Source of the DNA: Anaerolineales bacterium UBA5195
GTDB lineage: Bacteria > Chloroflexota > Anaerolineae > Anaerolineales > Villigracilaceae
Assembly: GCA_002412925.1 (NCBI GenBank)
Contig: DHVZ01000024.1
Span: forward strand, 4,701-68,700
Direction of reading: 5' to 3'
DNA length: 64,000 nucleotides
The translations under genes and the position numbers were made by a program. The notes beneath the pieces are model-generated. The model worked only from the letters and a program-made list of their open reading frames with translations. It made no database searches and had not been told where the DNA came from. Shown here piece by piece: positions 43,194-51,539 of the stretch (its first letter is position 1; every line of letters begins with the position of its first letter).

Positions 43194-44153
43194 ATGAATC
43201 AACAAACAAACCAAACCGATTGGTCAAGGTTGTTACTTCCGCCATTGGCAATCGCGGCAATTGCGGGTGTTGGAGGCCACTATCTCTTTGATGGGGAGTA
43301 TAAAATTTATTTCGCGATAGCAGGAATATCCCTGCTCATGATTGACAACCGCATCATGGGTTGGTGGAAGTTAATTGCGGTCAATAACTATGTAGTCATC
43401 CTTGCTATCTTGATGTTCGCTTTGAGTAAAACATCGGAGTCCACTACACAGCCTACCCCAGAATCGCCAACAGATTCAATCACAACCATTGCGGTAAGTG
43501 CCACATACCCGCCCTTTGTATACATATATGAGTATGAAGGCACTGAGGATATAGTTGGCTTTGATGTAAGCCTGATCAAAGATATCGTTGAACGAGAAGA
43601 ACTGGAGGTCAAATTCGTCAACGTTGGATGGGATGCCCTCCTGACAGGGGTGAGTGCCTGCAAATATGATGCTGCCATTTCAGCTATCGTCATTCCGCCA
43701 GAAGGCACAGAAGCCTATCTGCTCTCAGATCCGTACTTCAATTTCGGTCAGGTAGTCATTGTACGTCAATCAGAAAGCCTAATTAGAGACAAAAATGATC
43801 TTACCGGGCGCAGAGTCGGTGCACAACTAGGTACAATCAGCCAAATAGAGGCCGATAAAATTTCAGGAATTACGTTACAGGTATACGACGATACGAATTT
43901 GATGTTACAAGGCCTTAAAGACAACAAGATAGACGCCATCATCACTGACAATATAATGGCGTTCGATTACACAAAACAGAATCCGGACCTGAAGATTGTT
44001 GGGCAGGTCTTTACAGAAGAACACCTTGCCATCGCTGTCTGCAAAAACCGCCCGGACTTGCTTGAAGCCATCAACCATGGCCTGGCAGAATGCAGGGCAG
44101 AAGGGGTACTGGATACCCTGACCCAAAAGTGGTTCGAAAGCAAGATACCCTAG
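43194..44153 (+). CDS. Membrane-anchored family 3 solute-binding protein
   Basis: 319 aa from MNQQTNQTDW, with AAGGAG upstream. Three hydrophobic segments (about 12-30, 38-52, 62-78) lead into a Ser/Thr linker and a complete SBP_bac_3 domain (TIAVSATYPPFVY, GFDVSLIKDIV, GRRVGAQLGT). Such domains bind amino acids. There is no ABC permease or ATPase nearby, and the three-helix anchor is unusual, so it may be a sensor. Confidence 0.8.
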   Translation: MNQQTNQTDWSRLLLPPLAIAAIAGVGGHYLFDGEYKIYFAIAGISLLMIDNRIMGWWKLIAVNNYVVILAILMFALSKTSESTTQPTPESPTDSITTIAVSATYPPFVYIYEYEGTEDIVGFDVSLIKDIVEREELEVKFVNVGWDALLTGVSACKYDAAISAIVIPPEGTEAYLLSDPYFNFGQVVIVRQSESLIRDKNDLTGRRVGAQLGTISQIEADKISGITLQVYDDTNLMLQGLKDNKIDAIITDNIMAFDYTKQNPDLKIVGQVFTEEHLAIAVCKNRPDLLEAINHGLAECRAEGVLDTLTQKWFESKIP

Positions 44154-44398
44154 CCGCCGTATACTTAGGATCATAACGGGAATGGAATTTTTGACGAAGG
44201 CGAGTCACCACTTGAAGGAATAGTTATTATAAATTTATAACAAGAATGCGTCTCTGGTGCAGGTGGAGGTGGAACGTGCTCACTGGTAAATGTGCCTGTT
44301 GGGAAACATCAACAGAACATGTCCAGCACAGGGCTCAAGCTTTATCAGTCTAAATTTGGCGACATTGAGGTATTTTTCCCCGTTCCATTCCCAAAAAT
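44154..44398. other. Intergenic region before the replication-operon promoter
   Basis: About 245 bp without a gene. Contains a 14-bp AT palindrome TTATAAATTTATAA near 44226. The right end merges into the conserved promoter. Confidence 0.4.
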
Positions 44399-44406
44399 GT
44401 GATAAT
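44398..44406 (+). promoter_or_regulatory. Extended -10 promoter of the replication operon
   Basis: TG-T-GATAAT, identical to that before the Tad operon (5909-5917). Upstream sequences differ, so the conserved block begins here. Confidence 0.5.
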
Positions 44407-44423
44407 ATCGCCACCTACAACTA

Positions 44424-44553
44424 AATAACGTTGGCCAATCGGTCGCCAACCCTTCCCTATTCTTTCCCGTGCAATTATCGGGATCACCAGAAGCGACCAC
44501 CTACCGCAGTATCTTTGGGTTTCAAAGATCTCCTGCGCAGGTGGTCGCTTTTT
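44424..44553 (+). ncRNA. Structured leader with terminator/antiterminator (copy 2)
   Basis: Same architecture as 5936-6043: ACGTTGGCC, GGTCGC (44441-44446) as possible antiterminator arm, hairpin 44493-44548 with outer GCGACCACCT/AGGTGGTCGC, inner ATCTTTG/CAAAGAT, then TTTTT. Relative to copy 1 it has an insertion of about 20 bases before the hairpin, outside the paired parts. The compensatory inner pair supports a conserved RNA fold. Confidence 0.7.
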
Positions 44554-44587
44554 GCGTTAAGCCCCATTCAGACAAGGAGACTGCACC

Positions 44588-45010
44588 ATGATCAACGAAA
44601 TCACCATCGAAGGCATTGTGACCCGCGAACCGTGGAGCTACGACAAGGATGTCTTTTTCCGTGTTGCCTGCTACCGCGACCTGGATCTGCCCGCCAAGCC
44701 GGATACCAGCACGCCGGGTCGCGACGAACCGGATTACGTCAACATCCGCTATCCGGGTGGCGCGGGCACCATGTTTTCCGTGCAGAAGGGCCAGCGCGTG
44801 CGCATCAACGGCTTCCTGCAAAGCCGCGAGTTCAAAGAAGGGCTGGTTGAACTCCTGGAGCGGGCAAAGAAAAACAACGGCCACGCCGATCTGAAGCTGC
44901 CCGAAGACTCCGGGCTGGAAAAGGTGAACATCGAACGCAACACGGTCGAAGTTGTCGCCGCGCGGGTTATCTCGCTGGATACTCAGTCCAAGAAGAAAGC
45001 CCACCCGTAG
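44588..45010 (+). CDS. Single-stranded DNA-binding protein-like (divergent OB fold)
   Basis: 140 aa. INEITIEGIVTREPW and FRVACYRDL resemble the first strands of SSB; MFSVQKGQRVRINGFLQSREF is the central OB-fold strand pair and VARVISLD closes it. It lacks the acidic tip of housekeeping SSB and ends in a basic tail. AAGGAG precedes the ATG. First gene after the attenuator, followed by a strong terminator, so it is expressed as a single unit. Confidence 0.75.
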   Translation: MINEITIEGIVTREPWSYDKDVFFRVACYRDLDLPAKPDTSTPGRDEPDYVNIRYPGGAGTMFSVQKGQRVRINGFLQSREFKEGLVELLERAKKNNGHADLKLPEDSGLEKVNIERNTVEVVAARVISLDTQSKKKAHP

Positions 45011-45102
45011 GATCGCCCAAACAACCCCATAACACACCCGTAAGTCAGCACCATCCGTTACCCACTTCGGGTCGGGGAAAGCACCCGGCACGCACAGAAC
45101 GC

Positions 45103-45151
45103 GAGCACAAGGAGAATTCCGCCCATTTCGGCGGTTCCTTGTGCTCTTTTT
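45103..45151 (+). terminator. Intrinsic terminator after the SSB-like gene
   Basis: GAGCACAAGGA/TCCTTGTGCTC with inner CCGCC/GGCGG and TTTTT. Strong and complete. Confidence 0.9.
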
Positions 45152-45233
45152 GTTTCTCCACCGCACCTTAACAAGCCCCCAACCGCCTACGCGGGTAAGG
45201 CTCATAGCATTCAAACCTCGAGATCACAGAACT

Positions 45234-45345
45234 TCAAATCCGCCCTGACCTCCCTCGAGGCCAGGGTCAATTTGCCTTTCTGTCTCATTACGAGCTGATC
45301 GGTAGTTTTTCACGTTGGCAAGCTTCACCCCACGTTGGCTGGTTC
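45234..45345 (+). promoter_or_regulatory. Conserved intergenic element, copy A
   Basis: A stem CAAAT...ATTTG enclosing GACC/GGTC (45235-45274), conserved TCTCATTACGAGCTGA, then CACGTTGGC at 45311-45319 and 45331-45339 (20-base period). Near-identical elements are at 49377 and 51394, each just before an operon. Likely promoter/operator of a shared regulon. Confidence 0.7.
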
Positions 45346-45376
45346 ACAACACATTCGAGAACACAAGGAGCCTCAC

Positions 45377-45511
45377 ATGGAACAACTCGTTACCTCCATC
45401 ACCAACACCGCAACTGCCGCCATGTCCCTGATCGCTGGTGCGCTCAGCCTCTGGCTGATGCTCATGGCAGTCCTTGGCGCCGCGCTGGCCGTTGCTCACC
45501 GCAAAGTGTAG
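45377..45511 (+). CDS. Small single-helix membrane protein
   Basis: 44 aa, below usual gene-calling size. AAGGAG six bases before ATG. MEQLVTSITNTA is followed by a hydrophobic helix (SLIAGALSLWLMLMAVLGAA) and HRKV. First product after element A; followed 11 bases later by the SWIM-domain gene. Confidence 0.65.
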   Translation: MEQLVTSITNTATAAMSLIAGALSLWLMLMAVLGAALAVAHRKV

Positions 45512-45522
45512 CGGATGGCAGC

Positions 45523-46524
45523 ATGCTGGCGCCCGCCGACCTGACCCACATGCAGCAGGAGCGTTCCGATCGCGCCCGGGCGGGCCTGGCTCACGGTGAT
45601 TTCAAGTTCACCGCAGCCGAAACCGGCTGGCTGATCACGAACGGGGACGGCCAGCAGTACGCCGTGACCCTGACGACCTGCACCTGCCAGGATTTCACTC
45701 AACGCGGGAAAAAACTTGGCTTCACTTGCAAGCACATCGAAGCCGCCCGCATTCTATTCTCTCAAGTCCCAGGAGGACACATGGATTCAAACACGCAAGT
45801 CACCGGCTGGACGAAACTCTTTCACCCCGCCGGTGCGCAAGTCTCGCTGCCCGTGCCGCTCGAACCGTTGAGCGGCGCACAGGCCCGGGCGCTGTTCAAC
45901 TCGGTGGCCGCATTGATCGACGCGGGCTTCCTGGTGAGCGCACCGGGTCTCGAAGACGGCGAACTGGCCGAAGAAGTCAACGCCGTCTCGCTGCGGAATG
46001 CCCGTGACGAAACGCCGATGATCGACTTCTACTCCAGCAACATGAAGCTGCTCAAAAAGTACATGCATGCCTATTTGAACAACGAGCAGGAAGTGGCCGA
46101 CTTCGAAGCCGCGACCGGCCTGCACCTGGCCGATCTCACAGTCTACGACGGCACTCTGGCGATTGCCCGCGATGACAACAAAGCGGGCAAGTACATCACG
46201 CCTTTGCCCCGCCCGATCAAGCTGGTCTGGAAGCTCTCTCCGAAATGGGAAGAGTGGAAGGCGGCGGGTGGCGAAGGTCAGGAACCGCACAAGCGCCTGC
46301 TGGTGCGCTACGAGACCGGCAAGCCGTTGGCGAAACCGGCCACCGGTACGCTCGTCCGCCGCTACCTGGATGGCACGAGCGTCAACGGCGACCTGAATGA
46401 ACAGACTGCCTTCGATGCCTACTTTAAACAGAACGGCAGCCAGGCTGCGCAAAGCAAGGAAGTCATGCGCGCCTGGGTCAAAGCCAATCCCAACCTGGTG
46501 ACGTTCACGGCTTCGGCCAAATAG
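45523..46524 (+). CDS. SWIM-type zinc finger protein
   Basis: 333 aa. A SWIM finger at the N-terminus (TTCTCQDF...FTCKHIEAA, about 50-75) binds DNA or protein. The long C-terminal part (about 90-333) includes FYSSNMKLLKKYMHAYLNN and is unassigned; it may be a second domain reused after fusion, since an ATG with AGGAG lies at 45781. An internal start there is possible. Member of the element A operon with SSB and clamp. Confidence 0.7.
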   Translation: MLAPADLTHMQQERSDRARAGLAHGDFKFTAAETGWLITNGDGQQYAVTLTTCTCQDFTQRGKKLGFTCKHIEAARILFSQVPGGHMDSNTQVTGWTKLFHPAGAQVSLPVPLEPLSGAQARALFNSVAALIDAGFLVSAPGLEDGELAEEVNAVSLRNARDETPMIDFYSSNMKLLKKYMHAYLNNEQEVADFEAATGLHLADLTVYDGTLAIARDDNKAGKYITPLPRPIKLVWKLSPKWEEWKAAGGEGQEPHKRLLVRYETGKPLAKPATGTLVRRYLDGTSVNGDLNEQTAFDAYFKQNGSQAAQSKEVMRAWVKANPNLVTFTASAK

Positions 46525-46611
46525 ACATATTCCCATGCAGTGACTGGGACCATCATCCTCCGCGTTCTCGCAGAGAGCGCGGCACATCCAACTCATCACA
46601 AGGAGAAAAAC

Positions 46612-47037
46612 ATGTACCTCGGAAAATTACCCATCATCGGCCATCTCGGCAAAGACCCGGACATGCGCTATGTCCCCTCGGGCAAACCAGTGACCAGCTT
46701 CAATGTCGCCGTCAACCACCAGTACACCGGCAGTGATGGTGAAGTGGTCAAGGAAACCTACTGGTTCCGCTGCAGCGCCTGGGGCAAGACCGCCGAAGTC
46801 TGCAATACCTATCTCAAAAAAGGCTCCAAGGTCTACATCGAGGGTCTGCTGACCGCCGATCCTGCCACGGGTGGCCCGCAAATCTGGACTGCCCAGGATG
46901 GCGCGCCGCGCGCCAGCTTCGAGCTGACCGTCAAGACAATCAAGTTCCTGGACAGCCGCCCGGCAAACGGCGCACCTGCCGCCGCGGATCAAGTTCCCGC
47001 GGGCGCTGGTGAACCAGATCCCGAGATTCCGTTCTAA
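46612..47037 (+). CDS. ssb: Single-stranded DNA-binding protein (canonical)
   Basis: 141 aa from MYLGKLPIIG, AAGGAG upstream. Full OB fold (HLGKDPDMRYVPSGKPV, ETYWFRCSAWGKTAE, GSKVYIEGLL) and the acidic tip DPEIPF, which recruits repair and replication partners. A second SSB beside the divergent one at 44588 indicates an element-encoded replication set. Confidence 0.95.
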   Translation: MYLGKLPIIGHLGKDPDMRYVPSGKPVTSFNVAVNHQYTGSDGEVVKETYWFRCSAWGKTAEVCNTYLKKGSKVYIEGLLTADPATGGPQIWTAQDGAPRASFELTVKTIKFLDSRPANGAPAAADQVPAGAGEPDPEIPF

Positions 47038-47063
47038 CAACCGAGCCCTACCCGTACCAACCC

Positions 47064-47093
47064 CAGAGACTGCCAGAAACCTGGCAGTCTCTG
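47064..47093 (+). promoter_or_regulatory. 13-bp stem-loop between ssb and dnaN
   Basis: CAGAGACTGCCAG-AAAC-CTGGCAGTCTCTG, perfect, without a T-run. It lies 28 bases before the clamp start and may tune expression of the clamp relative to SSB. Confidence 0.65.
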
Positions 47094-47120
47094 AAGATCG
47101 AATTCACCCGGAGAAAACCC

Positions 47121-48266
47121 ATGAAAATTCCACGCGAAACCCTGAACGCCGCACTCGCGCTCGTTTCCAAAGCCACCAGCGCCAACAGTTCCCTGCCGAT
47201 CCTGACCTGCGTTGACCTGCAAGCTGAGCCGGAGAGCCTGACCCTGACCGCCACCAACCTGGAACTGACCATCCGCACCCGCATTGGGGCGCAGGTGGAC
47301 AGTCCGTTTTCGGCGGCGGTCCCGACGGGGATCCTGACCAGCATCATCGCGGCCAGTGAAGCCGAGACGGTTGATCTGGTCTATGACGAGCCCACCACCA
47401 CCTTGAAAGTCAAGTCGCTCGGCGCGAAGTCGAAGATCAAGGCGCTCGATCACGACGAATTTCCTCCCGTGCCCGGCACGGAGACCCCGCTGGGTATGCT
47501 CCCGGCTCACCTGCTGAAAGCCGCCCTCAAGCGCGTTGTGATCGCCGCTTCCACCGATATGTCACGCCCGGTGCTGAATGGCGTCCAACTGGCCAAGGTC
47601 GAATCTGAGGTGACCCTGGCTGCCGCAGACGGTTTCCGGCTGGCAGTTTCCAGATTGGAGCTGCCGCTGACTTTCCCTGAAGGCCACAGCAGCCTGGTGC
47701 TGCCGCGCCAGTCGGTCTTGAAGCTGGTGCAGATCCTGCCCGACGACGATCAGATGGTCTCTATTTCCGTATCCAAAAACGCAGCCTCGCTCCAGTTCAC
47801 CTGGCAAGCGGCCAGCGTCTGGATGCAGCTGCTGGATTTCCAGTTCCCGGACTGGCAGCAGATCATTCCACCGGCTTTCAAACACACGCTCAGCCTGCCC
47901 GGAAAAGACACTCTTTCGGCCATTCAGCGCGCGGAAGTTTTCGCGCGTGAAGCCAATCATGTCGTGCGCTTCAAGCCTGGCAGTGAGAGTGACCTGCTGA
48001 TCGAAGGCAATTCCGATGAAACCGGGAAAAGCGAAACAGCCCTACCGGTGGCGATGCCATTCCAGATCGCTTTCAACAGCATCTTTGCCAAACAAGGCAT
48101 CGAGGCAATTGGGTCGGATGCAGTGCATCTGCATCTGAACGCCGAAAACACACCAGCCCTGCTTACCAACGGCTCAGACCGCTTCCGCTACTTGATCATG
48201 CCCATGCTCGAAAACAGCCTTGCCGCCGCAAAAGCAGCGGAAGCTGCACAGACCGCAGAACAGTAA
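47121..48266 (+). CDS. dnaN: DNA polymerase III beta subunit (sliding clamp)
   Basis: 381 aa, three-domain clamp. Recognisable strings: MKIPRETLNAALALVSKATS, SSLPILTCV, TATNLELTI, STDMSRPVLNGV, AADGFRLAVS and the C-terminal RFRYLIMPML. It tethers a polymerase to DNA. No DnaA, DnaX or polymerase gene lies beside it, and it is embedded among mobile-element genes, so it is an accessory clamp, probably host-polymerase loading. Confidence 0.92.
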   Translation: MKIPRETLNAALALVSKATSANSSLPILTCVDLQAEPESLTLTATNLELTIRTRIGAQVDSPFSAAVPTGILTSIIAASEAETVDLVYDEPTTTLKVKSLGAKSKIKALDHDEFPPVPGTETPLGMLPAHLLKAALKRVVIAASTDMSRPVLNGVQLAKVESEVTLAAADGFRLAVSRLELPLTFPEGHSSLVLPRQSVLKLVQILPDDDQMVSISVSKNAASLQFTWQAASVWMQLLDFQFPDWQQIIPPAFKHTLSLPGKDTLSAIQRAEVFAREANHVVRFKPGSESDLLIEGNSDETGKSETALPVAMPFQIAFNSIFAKQGIEAIGSDAVHLHLNAENTPALLTNGSDRFRYLIMPMLENSLAAAKAAEAAQTAEQ

Positions 48267-48290
48267 TCCACCCCCCACAAGGAAAACCAC

Positions 48291-48779
48291 ATGAGCGAAA
48301 AACGCGAGAAACTGGCTGCCGAAATCGAGGCGGCCCTGCCACATTTCACCGGCACGGAAGAGTACCACCGCCTGCGCTATCCCTGGCTGCGCCAGGACTT
48401 CCTGCTGACCGACGGCGCCAAGTACCTGGCCGACACAGCCGGGACCATCGGCGGCACGGCCTATTGGCTGATCGACATTATCGCCAGCCACCAGCAGAAC
48501 ACGCAGGTCGCCACTGAAGGCTTCCAAACCTGGAAGCTGTACGTCAACCATGAGCAGGCTGGAAAACCTGACCCCGAGCAATCCTTGCCTGCGGCAGTCC
48601 TGGATTGGAAACAACGCTCCCGCCCGAATGAGGCCCTGGTCACCTGCGAGGATGGGAACGAACACATCCTCGTCGCTCAGGAACTCTCATTCGCAGCTTT
48701 TGCCCTGGATGAAGTCAGCCTGTATGTCACGAGCGACGAGTTTAACGGGATCGTGGTCATGCTCCCTTCGGAATATTAG
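48291..48779 (+). CDS. DUF6876-like protein
   Basis: 162 aa. HFTGTEEYHRL, LLTDGAKYLAD and YWLIDIIASHQ match a small family (DUF6876) common on mobile elements. No catalytic motif known. It shares the clamp operon (25-base gap). Confidence 0.7.
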   Translation: MSEKREKLAAEIEAALPHFTGTEEYHRLRYPWLRQDFLLTDGAKYLADTAGTIGGTAYWLIDIIASHQQNTQVATEGFQTWKLYVNHEQAGKPDPEQSLPAAVLDWKQRSRPNEALVTCEDGNEHILVAQELSFAAFALDEVSLYVTSDEFNGIVVMLPSEY

Positions 48780-48788
48780 GAGGCCACC

Positions 48789-49370
48789 ATGCTGATCATC
48801 TCCCCGACAACATTGTCGCAGCGCCTCCCCGGTTCTCCGGCGCAGATCCTGCCCGAGACCTCCCTGGCTGACCTGCACGCGATCAAGGCTGCCTGGGCGC
48901 AGAGTGCCCGCGACCTGGGTTACCCGGAAATGGCCTACAAAGTAGCCACCTGGCTGGGACGCGAGATTACCTTGCATCCGAGCGGGCGCGTCTTCAAAGT
49001 CTGGTCGAGCGGGAAGGTCTTTGCCCTGGTGCGCGAATACTCCGAGCAGTACATCCCAATTCTGGATACCAGCCTGATCCTGCGCAACCTGGCCATCTAC
49101 ACCGGCCAGCCGGATATCCGGCGCAGTAATCTGGTCGACCAGATCGTGCTCTCCGAGCAACTCTTCAAAGTAGCGCACTGGCGCTGGCAGATTGTCGGCG
49201 AAGAAATCTTGGAAATGGAGCAGAACTACTTCCTGCCTGGCCGCTGGTTCAACGCTTTTCTGAGCGCTGAAATCGAAGCGGATGGCGCGCTCCGCCAGGC
49301 GCACAGCGAACAGATCGAGAACGAACGCCTGCGCCTGCTGGCAGAAATGCTGGCAGGCCAGGTGGTCTAA
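48789..49370 (+). CDS. Conserved protein of unknown function
   Basis: 193 aa, AGGAGG before the ATG. Mixed alpha/beta N-terminal half (HPSGRVFKVWSSGKVFALV) and a helical C-terminus rich in Glu and Arg. No family recognised. Last gene before element B. Confidence 0.6.
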   Translation: MLIISPTTLSQRLPGSPAQILPETSLADLHAIKAAWAQSARDLGYPEMAYKVATWLGREITLHPSGRVFKVWSSGKVFALVREYSEQYIPILDTSLILRNLAIYTGQPDIRRSNLVDQIVLSEQLFKVAHWRWQIVGEEILEMEQNYFLPGRWFNAFLSAEIEADGALRQAHSEQIENERLRLLAEMLAGQVV

Positions 49371-49376
49371 CAGCAG

Positions 49377-49500
49377 GCAAATCCGCCCCGACATCAGCAA
49401 GTTGATGCCGGGGTCAATTTGCCCCGTTAGCGTCTCTCCCCGAGACTGAACGGTAGCTTTTTACGTTGGCAAGTTTCACCCCCACGTTGGCCTTGTTTCA
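49377..49500 (+). promoter_or_regulatory. Conserved intergenic element, copy B
   Basis: GCAAATCCGCCCCGAC...GTCAATTTGC stem, then ACGTTGGC at 49463-49470 and 49484-49491 (21-base period), 39 bases before the next start. More diverged in the middle than copies A and C, which keep TCTCATTACGAGCTGA. Confidence 0.7.
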
Positions 49501-49529
49501 CATTCGAAGCACACCAGGAGAAAAGACAC

Positions 49530-49862
49530 ATGCTACCCCCACTCGAAATTGCACGCGAAATTGCCGCGCAACTCCAAGCCCGCTATGGCGAACTGGGCTA
49601 CGCCCCGGACACCTATTTGTTCCGCGTCACCGTTGAAGATCTGATCACAGTCCTGGCGGGGCGCCTGGCCAAAAGCGGCACAGCCCCCGAGCAACTCTCC
49701 CAGCAAAACCTCGATCATCTGCTTGATCAGGCTTCCGAATATCTCAACGGCGAAGGCATGCCGCCCCAAAAAGGCATCGGGACGATGTGGCATGAGATCG
49801 TCTCACTCGGGCTGGAGGATGCCTGGCCGGAACGTCTGAAAGCGCAAAAGGAGACCCCATGA
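49530..49862 (+). CDS. Small helical protein of unknown function
   Basis: 110 aa, AGGAG upstream. Predominantly helical (IAREIAAQLQARYGELG, NLDHLLDQASEYL). Overlaps the next gene by four bases. No family recognised. Confidence 0.6.
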   Translation: MLPPLEIAREIAAQLQARYGELGYAPDTYLFRVTVEDLITVLAGRLAKSGTAPEQLSQQNLDHLLDQASEYLNGEGMPPQKGIGTMWHEIVSLGLEDAWPERLKAQKETP

Positions 49863-50395
49863 TTGTTTTATCGAACCCAATGGTGACACGCCAGTTCGAC
49901 CTGAACAGTATCCTGCGCGATGCGACCATCTGCATCTCCGGATATTTCTATGTGGTTGATCTGGGCCCCGAAGTCCAGCCGCGCGCGCACCACGTTGGCA
50001 AGGACAAACGCTGCCTCTGCTCCCTGGGCGCGGACTGCCCGGCAGTCTCTGCCGTGGCAGGCCACCTGCGCCAGGGCGGCGAGCGCACCCCGGAGCCGCC
50101 AGCGGACTATCACATCCTGGCGCCCGAAACCTGCCCGATCTGCGGCGCGCCCGCCTACTTCGAGGCCAAGCTCTCGACCCGCCAGCACGGCGCGGGTTGG
50201 GGCTGCTCAAAGAAAGGAAACTCGCACTACTGGCAGGAGCGTTCGCGCTTCATCGCTCAGGCGCTGGCCGCCAACCCCTGGCGCTTTCCGCCGGTCGTGG
50301 TGCGTGATGGCAAACAGATCAACGCCTGGGATGGCATTCTGCCAACTGACCAGGTACTTTCACCAGGACTATTGCGCGCGGAAATCGGCGCGTAA
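49859..50395 (+). CDS. Zinc-finger protein of unknown function
   Basis: 178 aa. Two metal sites: CLCSLGADC (about 57-65, SWIM-like) and CPICGAPAYFEAKL with later C..G.SHYW (about 92-125). Likely nucleic-acid binding. Translationally coupled to the preceding gene (ATGA). Confidence 0.6.
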   Translation: MIVLSNPMVTRQFDLNSILRDATICISGYFYVVDLGPEVQPRAHHVGKDKRCLCSLGADCPAVSAVAGHLRQGGERTPEPPADYHILAPETCPICGAPAYFEAKLSTRQHGAGWGCSKKGNSHYWQERSRFIAQALAANPWRFPPVVVRDGKQINAWDGILPTDQVLSPGLLRAEIGA

Positions 50396-50410
50396 CTCAC
50401 TACTTTCCCG

Positions 50411-50464
50411 AACAGGGGACGGCACTTCAGTCCCTAACCGGGGAAGGAATCCGTCTCCTGTTTC
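50411..50464 (+). terminator. Terminator-like hairpin before radC
   Basis: AACAGGGGACGG pairs with CCGTCTCCTGTT (one G-U), loop about 28 bases containing a smaller stem, followed by TTTCATTC. It may end the preceding transcript partly. Confidence 0.55.
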
Positions 50465-50481
50465 ATTCACAGGAGACCGAC

Positions 50482-51195
50482 ATGCAAACCCAAACAACCC
50501 TTTTCATCCCACCCTCCGCCTACCAGCTTCCCAAACTGAAGACGCTTCCACTCCGTGACCAGCCTGCCTACCGGGTGGCCTCGAACGCGGCAGCCTGCAG
50601 CCTGGCCGAACTCCTGGCGGCTGTCGTGGGCGGCGAGAAACAGATCGAGACCGCCGAAGCCGTGCTGGCCCGCTTCCAGGGTGACATCCACCAGATCCAG
50701 CGCGCGCACGTCGAGGAACTTGGCTCGGTGCGCGGCGTGGGTCAGGTGACGGCCATCCGGATCAAGGCCGCCCTGGCGATCGGCGCCCGGCTGACGGATT
50801 ACAGCGGCGAGAAGGTCCAGATCAACTCGCCCGCCGATGCCGCCGCGCTCGTGCAGTACGAGATGAGCCTGCTCGAGCAGGAGTACCTGAAAGTCTTTCT
50901 GCTCGACACCCGCAACCGGGTGTTGGATATCGTGGAAATCTACCACGGCTGCGTCAACTCCTCCCAGATACGTATCGCTGAAGTCTTCAAGCCCGCCATT
51001 CAACGGATGGCCCCCGCGATTATTTGCTGTCATAACCACCCATCCGGGGATTGCGGGGCGAGTCCTGATGATGTGGCAGTTACAAGGGCCCTGATCCAGG
51101 CCGGGAAGCTGCTTGACATCCAGCTGCTCGACCACCTAATAATCGGCAAAGGGGCTTGGGTCAGCCTTAAAGAGAAGGGTTTGGGCTTTTCTTAG
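50482..51195 (+). CDS. radC: RadC-family JAB/MPN domain protein
   Basis: 237 aa, AGGAGA upstream. An N-terminal helix-hairpin-helix (ELGSVRGVGQVTAIRIKAAL) precedes the JAB1/MPN metalloprotease-like domain with the metal motif CHNHPSGDCGASPDD. RadC proteins are widespread on mobile elements and linked to DNA repair, though the biochemical role is unclear. All metal ligands present. Confidence 0.92.
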   Translation: MQTQTTLFIPPSAYQLPKLKTLPLRDQPAYRVASNAAACSLAELLAAVVGGEKQIETAEAVLARFQGDIHQIQRAHVEELGSVRGVGQVTAIRIKAALAIGARLTDYSGEKVQINSPADAAALVQYEMSLLEQEYLKVFLLDTRNRVLDIVEIYHGCVNSSQIRIAEVFKPAIQRMAPAIICCHNHPSGDCGASPDDVAVTRALIQAGKLLDIQLLDHLIIGKGAWVSLKEKGLGFS

Positions 51196-51264
51196 AGAAA
51201 AATCCAGCGTAACTCAAGAATACAGAGATTCCAGACTCGACCATCAACTGACAAGGAGGTTCCC

Positions 51265-51381
51265 GTGACACCCAAGAAAAAAGCAGTCCTGGTGAGTGTG
51301 GTCATCACGCTTTTCCTGGTCTGCTGCGCCTGCGGCTGCCTTTTGCTGCTCGTGCCGATCCCAATTCCCATCCAGCACTAA
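51265..51381 (+). CDS. Small Cys-rich membrane peptide
   Basis: 38 aa beginning at GTG, AAGGAGG six bases upstream. TPKKKAV then a hydrophobic helix containing CCACGC and ending LVPIPIPIQH. Too small for automatic calling, but the ribosome-binding site is strong. Element C follows directly. Confidence 0.55.
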   Translation: MTPKKKAVLVSVVITLFLVCCACGCLLLLVPIPIPIQH

Positions 51382-51393
51382 CAATTCCAGATC

Positions 51394-51509
51394 GCAAATC
51401 CGCCCCGACCTCTTTGGAGGCCGGGGTCAATTTGCCCTTCTGTCTCATTACGAGCTGAAAGGTAGCTTTTCACGTTGGCAAGTTCCACCCCCACGTTGGC
51501 TCGTTTCAA
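51394..51509 (+). promoter_or_regulatory. Conserved intergenic element, copy C
   Basis: GCAAATCCGCCCCGACC...GGTCAATTTGC, TCTCATTACGAGCTGA, and CACGTTGGC at 51471-51479 and 51492-51500 (21-base period). Sits 31 bases before the next start. Compare copies A and B. Confidence 0.7.
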
Positions 51510-51539
51510 ATTCTTCAACCACCCGGAGGACACAATCTT

